Assembly (NCBI GenBank): GCA_910576555.1
Contig: CAJTIY010000005.1
Coordinates: 62,001-126,000, forward strand
Reading direction: 5' to 3'
Length of the DNA stretch: 64,000 nucleotides
Source: an uncultured Alistipes sp.
GTDB lineage: Bacteria; Bacteroidota; Bacteroidia; Bacteroidales; Rikenellaceae
Position 1 is the first letter of the stretch, and every line of letters starts with the position of its first letter. Shown here in pieces: positions 1-13,592 of this stretch. The notes beneath the pieces were generated by a model. The model ran no database searches. It was not told where the DNA came from and worked only from the letters and a program-made list of their open reading frames with translations. The position numbers were made by a program, and so were the translations under genes.

Positions 1-981
1 GTCGACGAGATATACCGACGTGCCGCGCGCCACGGCCTCGTCGTCGATCGCCGAGTGGGGCCGCACGTAGTGGGTGACGTCGGCGATGTGCACGCCGATC
101 TCCCACACCCCGTCGCCGACGCGGCGCACCGAGAGGGCGTCGTCGAAATCCTTCGCGTCGGCCGGGTCGACCGTGAAGGTCGTCACGGCGCGGAAGTCGC
201 GGCGGGCCTCGATCTCGCGGGCGGTGATGCGGCCGTCGATGGCTGCCGCGGCCTGCTCGATCCCGGGTTCGAAGCGGTAGGGGAGGTCGTATTCGGCGAG
301 GATGGCGTGCATCTCCGTGTCGTTGTTGCCGGCCAGTCCCAGACGGTCGATCAGCTCGCCCGCGGGGCTCTTGCTGCCGAGGGGCCAGTCGACGATGCGC
401 ACGGCGACCTTCTCGCCGTCGCGGATCTGGGGGTTCGAGCGTTTCGAGAGGTAGATGTCCATCGGCATGCGGCGCGAGTCGGGCCGCACGAAGATCTGGT
501 GCGCACCGACCTCCGCGACGCCGACGTAGGGCCGGCGGCAGCGTTCGACGATGCGCGTGATCTCGCCTTCGCTCTGGCCGCCGCGGCTGCGGTGGAGGAC
601 GATCGCCTCCACGCGGTCGCCGTCGAGCGCGTTGCAGGCGTTGCGGGCGTGGACATAGAGGTCCTGCTCCATGCCCTCGACGCGTACGTAGACAGCACCG
701 CTCTGGGTCATGCTCGCCGTGCCTTCGACATGGGGCAGGTGGTTACGGGTCAGGCGGTATTTCTCGCGGGCGCACTCCTCGACCACGCCCTCGTGGAACA
801 GGCGGTCGAGGATTTCGAGCGTCTCGCGTCGTCCCTCCTTCGTGGCGCCGCCCGATGCGGCGGCGAGTTGCTTGAGCGAGAACTTATTGTTGGGCGATTC
901 GCGTAACAGGTTCAGGATGACCGATATGCGGTCCGTTTTGCGCGCTCCTTTCGCGGAGCGTCTGTCGTTTGTTTTTTTCAT
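1..981 (-). CDS. rnr: Ribonuclease R, N-terminal part (3' end outside window)
   Basis: Start of a 3'-5' exoribonuclease of the RNase II/R family, which degrades structured RNA in the cytoplasm. 327 codons are present, beginning MKKTNDRRSAKG, a basic tail, followed by a winged-helix region (about 20-75), cold-shock-like OB segments (about 80-230) and the start of the RNB catalytic domain, where the motif DPADAKDFDDALS (near residue 280) holds the metal-binding aspartates. The reading frame runs off the left edge without a stop. The start ATG shares an ATGA with the stop of the amidohydrolase gene upstream, so the two are translationally coupled and in one operon. Confidence 0.95.
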   Translation of the reverse strand, partial: MKKTNDRRSAKGARKTDRISVILNLLRESPNNKFSLKQLAAASGGATKEGRRETLEILDRLFHEGVVEECAREKYRLTRNHLPHVEGTASMTQSGAVYVRVEGMEQDLYVHARNACNALDGDRVEAIVLHRSRGGQSEGEITRIVERCRRPYVGVAEVGAHQIFVRPDSRRMPMDIYLSKRSNPQIRDGEKVAVRIVDWPLGSKSPAGELIDRLGLAGNNDTEMHAILAEYDLPYRFEPGIEQAAAAIDGRITAREIEARRDFRAVTTFTVDPADAKDFDDALSVRRVGDGVWEIGVHIADVTHYVRPHSAIDDEAVARGTSVYLVD

Positions 982-2096
982 AATCGTGATTCCAGAATGC
1001 GGTGGGCCAGTCGGAGCATGAAGTCGATGCCGACGTCGAGGGCCCGCTCGTCGGGCGCGAAGGTCGCCGTGTGGAGGCGTCCGGCGGCGGCGCCTACGCC
1101 TAACCGGTAGAATAATGAAGGGTAGCGGAGCGTGTAGTGCCCGAAGTCCTCGGCCGTGGGGCGCAGCGGCAGCCGCTCGATGCGCAGCCCCGATGCTTCG
1201 GCCAGCGCCGCGGCCAGCTCCGTGAGCGCCGGGTCGTTGACCACCGAGGGGTATCCGCGGTCGATCGCCGCCTCGGTGCGGGTGCCGTGCCGGGCGTCGG
1301 TCTCCGCGGCGAAGGCTTCGATGGCCCGGTGGGCCTCCGTGCGCGCACCTTCGTCGAAGGTGCGCAGCGTGCCCTCCATGCGCACCTCGTCGGGCACGAC
1401 GTTCGTGGCGCCGGGCGCCTCCACGCGGCCGATCGAGAGCACCCGTACGGGGGCGTTGAGCGTCAGGAGCCGGCCGATGAGCTCCGCGGCGGCGGCCACC
1501 GGGTCGTGCAGCTGGGCGCGCAGGGCGCCGTGGCCGCCCGTGCCCCGCACGGCGAAGCGCAGCTCGTCGTTCGCCGCCATGTATTTTCCGGCGCGGAAGC
1601 CGAGCGTGCCGATCTCGAGCTGCGGCTCCGCATGTTCGCCGACGACGGCGACCACCTCGAAGTCGTCGAACGCCCCCTCGGCCAGCACCAGCGAGGCGCC
1701 GCCCGGGTTGCACTCCTCGCCCGGCTGGAAGAGCCCGAGGAGCGTCCCGGCGAAGTCGGGCGTCGCGGCGGCTTCGCGCAGCACGCCGTAGAGCACCGCG
1801 GCGTGCATGTCGTGGCCGCAGGCGTGCATCACGCCCTCGTTGCACGAGGCGTAGGGGAGCCCCGTCCGCTCGGCGATCGGCAGCGCGTCGATGTCGGCGC
1901 GCAGCACCACGGCGCGGCGGTCGCCGGCGGCCGTCGCGCGGCCCCGGATGCGGGCCAGCACCCCCGTGCCGGCTACGCGGCGGTGTTCGATGCCCAGCGC
2001 GTCGAGCTGTGCCTCGATGAAGGCGGCGGTGTCGTGCTCGGCGAACGAGCGTTCGGGGTGCGCGTGCAGGTGGCGGCGGAATTCGACGGGTGTCAT
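978..2096 (-). CDS. M20D-family amidohydrolase / metallopeptidase
   Basis: 372-residue cytosolic zinc hydrolase of the M20D group (hippurate hydrolase, N-acyl-amino-acid and N-acetyl-diaminopimelate deacetylases). Metal ligands are visible: HACGHDMHAAV near residue 95, the GEE motif near 130, HAEPQ near 155 and a C-terminal LHTATF histidine; the middle GTGGHGA stretch marks the dimerisation domain. The start at MTPVEFRRHLH was chosen because family members begin there and the frame further upstream runs into metF. It lies 14 nt after metF and overlaps rnr by 4 nt. The substrate cannot be told from sequence. Confidence 0.9.
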   Translation of the reverse strand: MTPVEFRRHLHAHPERSFAEHDTAAFIEAQLDALGIEHRRVAGTGVLARIRGRATAAGDRRAVVLRADIDALPIAERTGLPYASCNEGVMHACGHDMHAAVLYGVLREAAATPDFAGTLLGLFQPGEECNPGGASLVLAEGAFDDFEVVAVVGEHAEPQLEIGTLGFRAGKYMAANDELRFAVRGTGGHGALRAQLHDPVAAAAELIGRLLTLNAPVRVLSIGRVEAPGATNVVPDEVRMEGTLRTFDEGARTEAHRAIEAFAAETDARHGTRTEAAIDRGYPSVVNDPALTELAAALAEASGLRIERLPLRPTAEDFGHYTLRYPSLFYRLGVGAAAGRLHTATFAPDERALDVGIDFMLRLAHRILESRL

Positions 2097-2110
2097 GGTG
2101 CGTTCGGCGG

Positions 2111-3076
2111 TTAAAATACGGTGCGGGCGATCTCGATGATGTTTTCGGCCTTGCCCATCGGGTAGTAGTGCAGCACGGGCACGCCCGCGGCCTTCAGCTC
2201 GCGGCTCTGGGCGATGGCCCACTCGGTGCCGATGCGCCGCACGGCGGCCTTGTCGTCGCGGTGGGCGAGCACCTCGCGGCGGAGCGGCTCGGGGATCGAG
2301 CAGCCGAAGGTCTCGGGCAGCAGCGTGAGGTGGCGCAGCGTCGCGAGGGGCTTGATGCCGGGGATGATCGGCACCCCGATGCCCGCCTCGCGGCAGCGGC
2401 GCACGAAGTCGAAGAAGCGGGCGTTGTCGTAGAAGAGCTGCGTGACGACGTATTCGGCCCCCGCGTCGACCTTCGCCTTGAGCGCGGCGATGTCGGCCTC
2501 GGGCGAGGCCGACTCTTCGTGCCCCTCGGGGTAGCCCGCCACGCCGATCGAGAACTTCGAGTGGTGGCAGATCTCGACTTCGCCGTCGACGAACTCGCCG
2601 CGGTTCATCGCGGCGATCTGGCGCACGAGGTCCGCGGCGTGGGCGTGGCCCTGCGGATGGGGCATGAAGCGGCGTTCGTTCTGCGACTTGTCGCCGCGCA
2701 GCGCCAGCACGTTGTGCAGCCCGAGGAAGTCCATGTCGATCAGCGCGTCCTCGATGTCGTAGCGCGAAAGGCCGCCGCAGATCAGGTGGGGGACCGTCTC
2801 CACGCCGTAGCGCGCCTTGATCGCCGCCGAGATGCCCACCGTGCCGGGGCGGCGGCGGACGACGTGCCACTCGGCCGAGCCGTCGGGCCGCTGCGTCTGC
2901 TTGATCCCCTCGCGGTGGAACGTGACGTTGATGTAGGCCGGGTCGAATTCCATGAGGGGGTCGATCGCGGCGAATACGCCGCCCATGCCGTCGCCCTTGA
3001 GCGGCGGCAGCAGTTCGAACGCGAAGCGGGTTTTCCCCTCTGCGAGGGCGCTGTGTATGAGTTCTGCGACGTTCAC
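2111..3076 (-). CDS. metF: 5,10-methylenetetrahydrofolate reductase
   Basis: 321-residue flavoprotein that reduces methylene-THF to methyl-THF, the methyl donor for methionine synthase. Family landmarks are FELLPP near the N-terminus, the HLICGG segment (about 95), ALRGD (about 125), the FSIGVAGYPEGHEES stretch around 180 with FAD and folate residues, and the VTQLFYDN and PGIKPL motifs. The length fits bacterial MetF. It lies 180 nt after metH on the same strand, so enzyme and consumer of methyl-THF are clustered; the gap contains hairpins that could tune expression between them. Confidence 0.96.
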   Translation of the reverse strand: MNVAELIHSALAEGKTRFAFELLPPLKGDGMGGVFAAIDPLMEFDPAYINVTFHREGIKQTQRPDGSAEWHVVRRRPGTVGISAAIKARYGVETVPHLICGGLSRYDIEDALIDMDFLGLHNVLALRGDKSQNERRFMPHPQGHAHAADLVRQIAAMNRGEFVDGEVEICHHSKFSIGVAGYPEGHEESASPEADIAALKAKVDAGAEYVVTQLFYDNARFFDFVRRCREAGIGVPIIPGIKPLATLRHLTLLPETFGCSIPEPLRREVLAHRDDKAAVRRIGTEWAIAQSRELKAAGVPVLHYYPMGKAENIIEIARTVF

Positions 3077-3158
3077 GACTCGGTGTGTGAAAGGTTGTGG
3101 CGATCTTGCTCCCGGCGCGCGTGCGGGACGCAGCCGGCGGAGACGCGAACGAAGCGAG

Positions 3159-3231
3159 CAGTCCTCCGCCCGGGGGCGGCTGCGGACTGCACGGCTCTTC
3201 GAGCCGAAAGGTCTTTCCGGCTTTCTGCCGG
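3159..3231 (-). other. Cluster of three hairpins between metH and metF
   Basis: Three back-to-back inverted repeats: 3159-3189 (CAGTCC/GGACTG arms with an inner CCGCCC/GGGCGG stem), 3192-3206 (CGGCTC/GAGCCG around TTC) and 3217-3231 (CCGGC/GCCGG). In the metH-to-metF direction none is followed by a clear T run, so partial termination or mRNA processing is more likely than full termination. No known riboswitch consensus was recognised here. Confidence 0.5.
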
Positions 3232-3256
3232 TATGTGTCGCTGCGGATTCATCTCG

Positions 3257-6877
<3,621 letters not shown>

Positions 6878-6880
6878 CGG

Positions 6881-7684
6881 TTATTTCTTTTCTATTGCGA
6901 TTTCGAAGAGCTTCGGCCAGTTCTTGCCCGTCACGAAGATGCGCTTCGCCGCCGGGTCGTAGGCGATACCGTTCAGCACGTCGGTCGTGGCCGTCACGTC
7001 GTCGACGGGCAGCAGCCCCGTGAGGTCGACGATCCCCTCGACGACGCCCGTCGCGGGGTCGATGACGACGATGGCGTCGGTCGTGTAGACGTTGGCCCAG
7101 ATCTTCCCGTCGATCCACTCCAGTTCGTTGAGGAACTCCACCGGGCGCCCCTCGCAGGTCACCGTCACGCTGCCCTTGCGGCGGAACGTCGCGGGGTCGA
7201 GGATCCGGATCGTCGCCGAGCCGTCGCTCATGTAGAGCGACGCGCCGTCGGTCGTGAGGCCCCAGCCCTCGCCCGGATAGGCGAAGTCGCGGAGCTTGCG
7301 GCCCGTCGCGGCGTCGTAGACGTGCGCCGTGTTGGACTGCCACGTCAGCTGGTAGATCTTGCCGTCGAGCAGGGCGATCCCTTCGCCGAATTCGCGCTCG
7401 GGGAGCGCGGCCACCGTTTCGGTGCCGCCCGTGGCGAGGTCGATGCGCTGGAGCACCGATTCGCCGTGCTGGCCCGTGCCCTCCCACAGCACGCCGTCGG
7501 CCCAGAGGAGCCCCTGCGTGTAGCTGCTACGCAGGTGGGGGTAGACGTTGCGCACGGTGTAGGTGTATTCGGCGGGCGCCGCGGGCGGGCGGGTCTCGCC
7601 TGCGGGCTGTTCGCGGCGTGCGGCACCGGCGCCGCAGGCGGTCGCCAGCAGCATCGCGAGGCAGAGGATCGGGATGGTTTTCAT
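6881..7684 (-). CDS. Glutaminyl-peptide cyclotransferase, lipoprotein
   Basis: 267-residue bacterial/plant-type glutaminyl cyclase, a five-bladed beta-propeller that converts N-terminal glutamine of exported proteins to pyroglutamate. The signal peptide ends in a lipobox (LATAC, Cys17), so it is membrane anchored in the periplasm. Typical propeller stretches are YTQGLLW, FGEGIALL, NELEWI, VWAN-like IWANVYTTD and VLNGIAYDP near the C-terminus. The in-frame start 8 codons earlier was rejected since it would precede a normal signal peptide and sit on the promoter. First gene of the operon with metH. In Bacteroidota signal peptidase cleavage often exposes Gln, which fits the role. Confidence 0.9.
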   Translation of the reverse strand: MKTIPILCLAMLLATACGAGAARREQPAGETRPPAAPAEYTYTVRNVYPHLRSSYTQGLLWADGVLWEGTGQHGESVLQRIDLATGGTETVAALPEREFGEGIALLDGKIYQLTWQSNTAHVYDAATGRKLRDFAYPGEGWGLTTDGASLYMSDGSATIRILDPATFRRKGSVTVTCEGRPVEFLNELEWIDGKIWANVYTTDAIVVIDPATGVVEGIVDLTGLLPVDDVTATTDVLNGIAYDPAAKRIFVTGKNWPKLFEIAIEKK

Positions 7685-7707
7685 GTGTCGGAATCGGATA
7701 TATCCCA

Positions 7708-7715
7708 CAAAAGTA
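7708..7715 (-). promoter_or_regulatory. -7 box for the glutaminyl cyclase-metH operon
   Basis: On the minus strand the box reads TACTTTTG, a full match to the Bacteroidota TAnnTTTG consensus, 23 nt before the start codon. No good TTTG was found at -33. Confidence 0.6.
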
Positions 7716-7822
7716 CGAAAAAGGATTCATATTATTATGATTCGCGGCCGGATACTTCTCCTCCGAGGCCTCGCGGGCGCCGCGACGGGCGAAGGAAATT
7801 TACCGTATTATAGGGAATTGTC

Positions 7823-7853
7823 TTGCGCCGGACGGAATATTTTCGTATCTTTG
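7823..7853 (+). promoter_or_regulatory. Promoter of tig
   Basis: TTG at 7823-7825, a 20-nt spacer and TATCTTTG at 7846-7853, the Bacteroidota -33/-7 pattern. It leaves a leader of about 50 nt. Confidence 0.75.
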
Positions 7854-7906
7854 TCGACCGATTCCCGAACGGAAAGTGAAGAAGAACAAACAATAAAGCA
7901 TTCGTT

Positions 7907-9232
7907 ATGAATATCGTAAGAGAGCAACGCGGCGAGAACAATTCGCTGTTGAAGATCACGGTGACGCCCGAGGACTACGCACAGGAGGTCGACAAGGCGC
8001 TGCGCGAATACCGCCGCAAGGCCAATATCCCGGGATTCCGCCCGGGCATGGTGCCGATGGGCATCGTGAAGAAGATGTACGGCAAGGGCGTGCTGGCCGA
8101 GCAGTCCTACCGCAAGGCTTCGAACGCGGCGTTCGAGTACCTCCAGAAAGAGAACATCGACTATCTGGGCGACGTCATCCCCTCGGAGGAGCAGGGCGAC
8201 TTCGACTTCGAGAACGGCACCGACTTCGAGTTCGTCTTCGAGATCGGCGAGGCTCCGAAGGTCGAGCTCGCGCTCTCGGAGAAGGACAAGCTGACCTACC
8301 ATGCGATCGCCGTCGACAAGAAGATGCACGACGATTACCGCTCCAACTACCTGCGCCGCTTCGGCCGTCTGGTCGACGCCGAGGAGGTGACTGCGGACGA
8401 GGCGCTGTCGGTGACGCTCGACAACGGCGAGATGAACGTCTCGGATGCCTATGTGGGGCTGATCTCGATGTCGGAGGAGGAGCGTGCGCCCTTCATCGGC
8501 AAGAAGGTGGGTTACAAGACCACGGTCAATGTCAACGAACTCTATAAGAACCCGTCGCAGCGCGCCGCCGTGCTGCAGGTCAAGGAGCACGAGCTGGAGG
8601 GCATCAACCCCGAATTCTCGCTCGAGATCACCAAGATCCGCAAGTTCGCCGAACCGGAGCTCAACGAGGAGTTCTTCAAGATGGCCTTCCCTTCGGGCGA
8701 CGTGAAGAGCGCCGAAGAGTTCGAGGCCTACATCGACGCGCAGATCTCCTCGGAGCTGCGTCGCGAGAGCGACTACCTCTTCACGCTGCAGCTACGCGAC
8801 TATCTTGTGAAGAAGGCCGGGCTGAAGATGCCCGAGGAGTTCCTCAAGCGCTGGCTCTACACGATCAACGAGGGCAAGTTCTCGATGGAGGAGATCGGCA
8901 AGGACTTCGACCAGTTCCTCAAGATGTTCACGTGGAACTACCTCCAGAAGCACTTCATCAAGGAGGAGAACATCTCCGTGGAGAAGGAGGAGGCCGAGCG
9001 CGAGGCGAAGGCGCTGGCTGCCGCCCAGTTCGCGCAGTACGGCATGCCGTCGGCCCCCGACGAGATGCTCGGCGGCTATGCCGAGCGGATTCTCGCCGAC
9101 AAGGAGCAGGCGCAGAAGATCTACGAGAAGCTCTACGAAGTGAAGGTCGTCGAGGCCGTGAAGGCGAAGATCGGGGTGACGGAAAAAGCCGTATCCGCCG
9201 ACGAATTCGCCAAGCTGGCCAAAGAACTTTAG
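7907..9232 (+). CDS. tig: Trigger factor chaperone
   Basis: 441-residue ribosome-associated chaperone that meets nascent chains at the exit tunnel. The N-terminal ribosome-binding domain carries the family signature GFRPGMVP (about 36-43). The middle peptidyl-prolyl isomerase region is divergent, as in other Bacteroidota, and the C-terminal helical arms are acidic and lysine rich. Located directly before clpP-clpX, the same tig-clpP-clpX order seen in many bacteria, which pairs folding with proteolysis. A hairpin lies between tig and clpP. Confidence 0.93.
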   Translation: MNIVREQRGENNSLLKITVTPEDYAQEVDKALREYRRKANIPGFRPGMVPMGIVKKMYGKGVLAEQSYRKASNAAFEYLQKENIDYLGDVIPSEEQGDFDFENGTDFEFVFEIGEAPKVELALSEKDKLTYHAIAVDKKMHDDYRSNYLRRFGRLVDAEEVTADEALSVTLDNGEMNVSDAYVGLISMSEEERAPFIGKKVGYKTTVNVNELYKNPSQRAAVLQVKEHELEGINPEFSLEITKIRKFAEPELNEEFFKMAFPSGDVKSAEEFEAYIDAQISSELRRESDYLFTLQLRDYLVKKAGLKMPEEFLKRWLYTINEGKFSMEEIGKDFDQFLKMFTWNYLQKHFIKEENISVEKEEAEREAKALAAAQFAQYGMPSAPDEMLGGYAERILADKEQAQKIYEKLYEVKVVEAVKAKIGVTEKAVSADEFAKLAKEL

Positions 9233-9257
9233 CGTTCGCTGAAAAATACTCGAGCGG

Positions 9258-9288
9258 GGACTTTGCAGGCGTGATGTTTGCAAAGTCC
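9258..9288 (+). terminator. Hairpin between tig and clpP
   Basis: Perfect 10-bp stem GGACTTTGCA/TGCAAAGTCC with an 11-nt loop, followed by a short TTT. It could be a weak terminator or attenuator that sets tig output apart from clpPX. Confidence 0.6.
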
Positions 9289-9316
9289 TTTCCGTTGAAC
9301 GGTTAAAACGCCAAAC

Positions 9317-9984
9317 ATGTCCGAATTCGAAAAATACGCACGCGGCCGCTGCGGCATCAGTTCGCTGAAGCTGCACGATTTCCGGTCGGTCTGCGACTCC
9401 TACGTCTCGCCGACGATCATCGAGGAGCGGCAGCTCAACGTCGCCACGATGGATGTCTTCTCGCGGCTGATGATGGACCGCATCATCTTCCTCGGTGCCC
9501 CGATCTACGACGATGCGGCCAACATCATTCAGGCGCAGCTGCTCTTTCTGGAGTCGACCGATCCCGAGAAAGACATCCAGATCTACATCAACTCGCCCGG
9601 CGGTTCGGTGACGGCCGGACTGGGCATCTACGACACGATGCAGCTCGTGGGCTGTGACGTGGCGACCATCTGCACGGGCCTCGCCGCCTCGATGGGCGCC
9701 GTGTTGCTCACGGCGGGCGCCGCGGGCAAACGCTCGGCGCTGCCCCATTCGCGGGTGATGATCCACCAGCCGCTGGGCGGTGCGCAGGGACAGGCGTCCG
9801 ATATCGAGATCACGGCGCGCGAGATTCTCAAGACCAAACGCGAGCTCTACACGATCCTCTCGGAGCACTCGGGGGTCCCGGTGCGCAAGATCGAGCGGGA
9901 TGCCGACCGCGACTACTGGCTCACGGCCCGCGAGGCCGCCGACTACGGTCTGATCGACGAAGTGCTGACCAAAAGGGAGAAACG

Positions 9985-9988
<4 letters not shown>
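9317..9988 (+). CDS. clpP: ATP-dependent Clp protease proteolytic subunit
   Basis: 223-residue serine protease that forms the tetradecameric chamber fed by ClpX or ClpC. The catalytic triad is intact: Ser125 in GLAASMGA, His150 in HQPLGG and Asp199 in ERDADRDYW. NSPGGSV (92-98) forms the oxyanion region. The N-terminus is about 25 residues longer than in E. coli, as is common for propeptide-bearing or Bacteroidota ClpP. Its stop codon overlaps the clpX start by 4 nt. Confidence 0.97.
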
Positions 9989-11283
<1,295 letters not shown>

Positions 11284-11303
11284 CCACCTTTTTTCGTATA
11301 TCC

Positions 11304-11531
11304 GGCTTGCACCTTATATACTCCGCCTCGGCAAAATTGCAAATAAATTTGCTTTTGCGCTCGGCTTATTCGTATAATTGGCTTGCGCCTTATATACTCC
11401 GCCTCGGCAAAATTGCAAATAAATTTGCTTTTGCGCTCGGCTTATTCGTATAATTGGCTTGCGCCTTATATACTCCGCCTCGGCAAAATTGCAAATAAAT
11501 TTGCTTTTGCGCTCGGCTTATTCGTATATTT
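11304..11531 (+). repeat. Three tandem 76-bp promoter repeats upstream of transketolase
   Basis: Exact 76-bp periodicity, with copies starting at 11304, 11380 and 11456. Copies 2 and 3 are nearly identical and copy 1 differs at one or two bases. Each unit holds an A/T-rich inverted repeat (GCAAAT-AA-ATTTGC inside GCAAAA/TTTTGC arms), a TTTG and, 21 nt later, a -7-like box: TATAATTG in copies 1 and 2, perfect TATATTTG only at the end of copy 3. A fragment of a further copy (TTCGTATA) precedes copy 1. 76 is not a multiple of 3 and the region has no coding character. Confidence 0.9.
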
Positions 11532-11532
11532 G
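11500..11532 (+). promoter_or_regulatory. Promoter of transketolase (in repeat copy 3)
   Basis: TTTG 11500-11503, 21-nt spacer, TATATTTG 11525-11532, a full consensus match. Start codon 29 nt downstream. Confidence 0.8.
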
Positions 11533-11561
11533 TATAAAGAACGAAATTTATCCCAATACCT

Positions 11562-13592
11562 ATGTCTACGAACTCCCAAATTACGCGTGTCGCCGACAAC
11601 ATCCGTATTCTGTCGGCCGCGATGGTCGAAAAGGCGAAATCGGGGCACCCCGGCGGCGCTATGGGCGGCGCCGATTTCATCACGGTACTCTACGCCGAAT
11701 TCCTGCGCTACGATCCCGCACGCATGGACTACCCCCACCGCGATCGGTTCTTCCTCGATCCGGGCCACATGTCGCCCATGCTTTACGCTACGCTGTCGCT
11801 TGCCGGCAACTACTCCGTCGAGGAGCTGCAGGCGCTGCGCCAGTGGGGCAGTCCGACGCCGGGCCATCCCGAGGTCGACGTGCTGCGCGGTGTGGAGAAC
11901 ACCTCGGGACCGCTCGGACAGGGCCACGCGATGGCGCTGGGCGCTGCGATCGCCGAGCGTTTCATGGTCGCACGCTTCGGCGAGTGGATGGCGCACAAGA
12001 CCTACGCCTACATCTCGGACGGTTCGGTCGAGGAGGAGATTTCGCAGGGAGTGGGCCGCATTGCGGGACATCTGGGGCTCGCGAACTTCATCATGTATTA
12101 CGATGCGAACAACGTCCAGCTCTCGACGAAGGTCGACGAGGTGGACACCGAGAACATCGCGATGAAATACGAGGCATGGGGTTGGAACGTCCTCTCGATC
12201 GACGGCCACGACATCGACGCCATCCGCGGGGCGCTCACGGCGGCGAATGCCGAGACGGAGCGGCCGACGCTCATCATCGGTCGCACGACGATGGGCAAGG
12301 GTGCGCTGGCCGCCGACGGTTCGAGTTTCGAGGACAAGGTTTCGACGCACGGACAGCCGCTGACGGCTGCCGGCGCTGATTTCGCCGCTACGGTGCGGAA
12401 TCTGGGGGGCGACGCCGAGCAGCCCTTCGCCGTGTTCGAGGAGAGCCGTGCGCTCTTCGCAGCGCGTCGCGAGCAGCTCGCCGCATGGGCTGCGGAGCGT
12501 GCCGAGACGGAGAAGACGTGGCGCCGCGGGCATAAGGATCTGGCCATGAAGCTCGATCGCTTCCTCTCGGGCACGCTGCCCGAGATCGATTACAAGTCGA
12601 TCGCGGTGAAGAACGACGTCGCCACGCGCGCCGCTTCGGCCGACGTGCTCGGGGTCTTCGCCGAGAAGATCGACAACATGATCGTCGCTTCGGCCGACCT
12701 CTCCAATTCGGACAAGACCGACGGCTTCCTCAAGAAGACCAAAGCCTTCGAGCGGGGCGACTTCTCCGGCCGATTCTTCCAAGCCGGCGTCTCGGAGCTG
12801 ACGATGGCCTGCGTGATGAACGGCATGGCGCTGCACGGAGGCGTGATTCCGGCCTGCGGCACCTTCTTCGTCTTCTCCGACTACATGAAGCCCGCCGTGC
12901 GCCTCTCGGCGCTGATGCGCCTGCATGTGATCTACGTCTGGTCGCACGATTCGTTCCGCGTGGGCGAGGACGGCCCGACGCACCAGCCCGTGGAGCACGA
13001 GGCGCAGATCCGCCTGATGGAGCATCTGCGCAACCACAGCGGCGAGCGTTCGATGCTGGTGCTGCGTCCGGCCGACGGCGATGAGACCGTCGCGGCGTGG
13101 AAGCTGGCCGTCGAGGAGCACCGTCCCGTGGCGCTGGTGCTTTCGCGTCAGAACATCAAGACGCTGCCGACGCTGGGGCGGAGCCGTCGCGAGGAGGCCG
13201 AGCAGGTGGCCAAGGGCGGTTACGTGGTGAAGGACGCCGCGAAGCCCGCCGCCGTGCTGGTCGCTTCGGGTTCGGAGGTCGCGACCCTCGTCGAAGGCGC
13301 CGAGCTGCTGCAGGCCGAGGGCATCGCCGTGCGCGTGGTGAGCGTGCCGAGCGAGGGCCTCTTCCGCGATCAGCCCAAATCCTATCAGGAGGGTGTGCTG
13401 CCCGCCGGTATCGTCCGTTACGGCCTCACGTCGGGACTTCCCGTCAACCTGCAGGGGCTCGTCGGCGAGCGGGGCATGATCCACGGCCTCGATCACTTCG
13501 GCTATTCGGCGCCGTTCAAGGTGCTCGACGAGCGCTTCGGTTACAACGGTAAGACCGTCGCCGCCGAGGTGAAGCAGTTGCTGGGAAAATAG
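11562..13592 (+). CDS. tkt: Transketolase
   Basis: 676-residue thiamine-diphosphate enzyme of the non-oxidative pentose phosphate pathway, exchanging two-carbon ketol units between sugar phosphates. The N-terminal half has the TPP/Mg motif SDGSVEEE...N (about 150-190) and the conserved KSGHPGGAMG near residue 27. The central pyrimidine domain has EDGPTHQPVEH (about 470), and the C-terminal domain is complete, ending in EVKQLLGK. Its last ten codons and the following spacer are duplicated downstream. It is monocistronic, between the triplicated promoter and a terminator shared with the converging sulfatase. Confidence 0.96.
   Translation: MSTNSQITRVADNIRILSAAMVEKAKSGHPGGAMGGADFITVLYAEFLRYDPARMDYPHRDRFFLDPGHMSPMLYATLSLAGNYSVEELQALRQWGSPTPGHPEVDVLRGVENTSGPLGQGHAMALGAAIAERFMVARFGEWMAHKTYAYISDGSVEEEISQGVGRIAGHLGLANFIMYYDANNVQLSTKVDEVDTENIAMKYEAWGWNVLSIDGHDIDAIRGALTAANAETERPTLIIGRTTMGKGALAADGSSFEDKVSTHGQPLTAAGADFAATVRNLGGDAEQPFAVFEESRALFAARREQLAAWAAERAETEKTWRRGHKDLAMKLDRFLSGTLPEIDYKSIAVKNDVATRAASADVLGVFAEKIDNMIVASADLSNSDKTDGFLKKTKAFERGDFSGRFFQAGVSELTMACVMNGMALHGGVIPACGTFFVFSDYMKPAVRLSALMRLHVIYVWSHDSFRVGEDGPTHQPVEHEAQIRLMEHLRNHSGERSMLVLRPADGDETVAAWKLAVEEHRPVALVLSRQNIKTLPTLGRSRREEAEQVAKGGYVVKDAAKPAAVLVASGSEVATLVEGAELLQAEGIAVRVVSVPSEGLFRDQPKSYQEGVLPAGIVRYGLTSGLPVNLQGLVGERGMIHGLDHFGYSAPFKVLDERFGYNGKTVAAEVKQLLGK

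Noticed and set aside
3077..3256. Cobalamin or SAM riboswitch between metH and metF
   Set aside because: The hairpins lack the conserved B12-box or SAM-II elements.
11304..11531. 76-bp repeats as a CRISPR array
   Set aside because: No spacers: the whole unit repeats head to tail, and it contains promoter elements.
11383..11561. Frames reading through the 76-bp repeats into transketolase
   Set aside because: The unit is not a multiple of three, so each copy is read in a new frame; the start at 11562 follows the promoter and matches the family.
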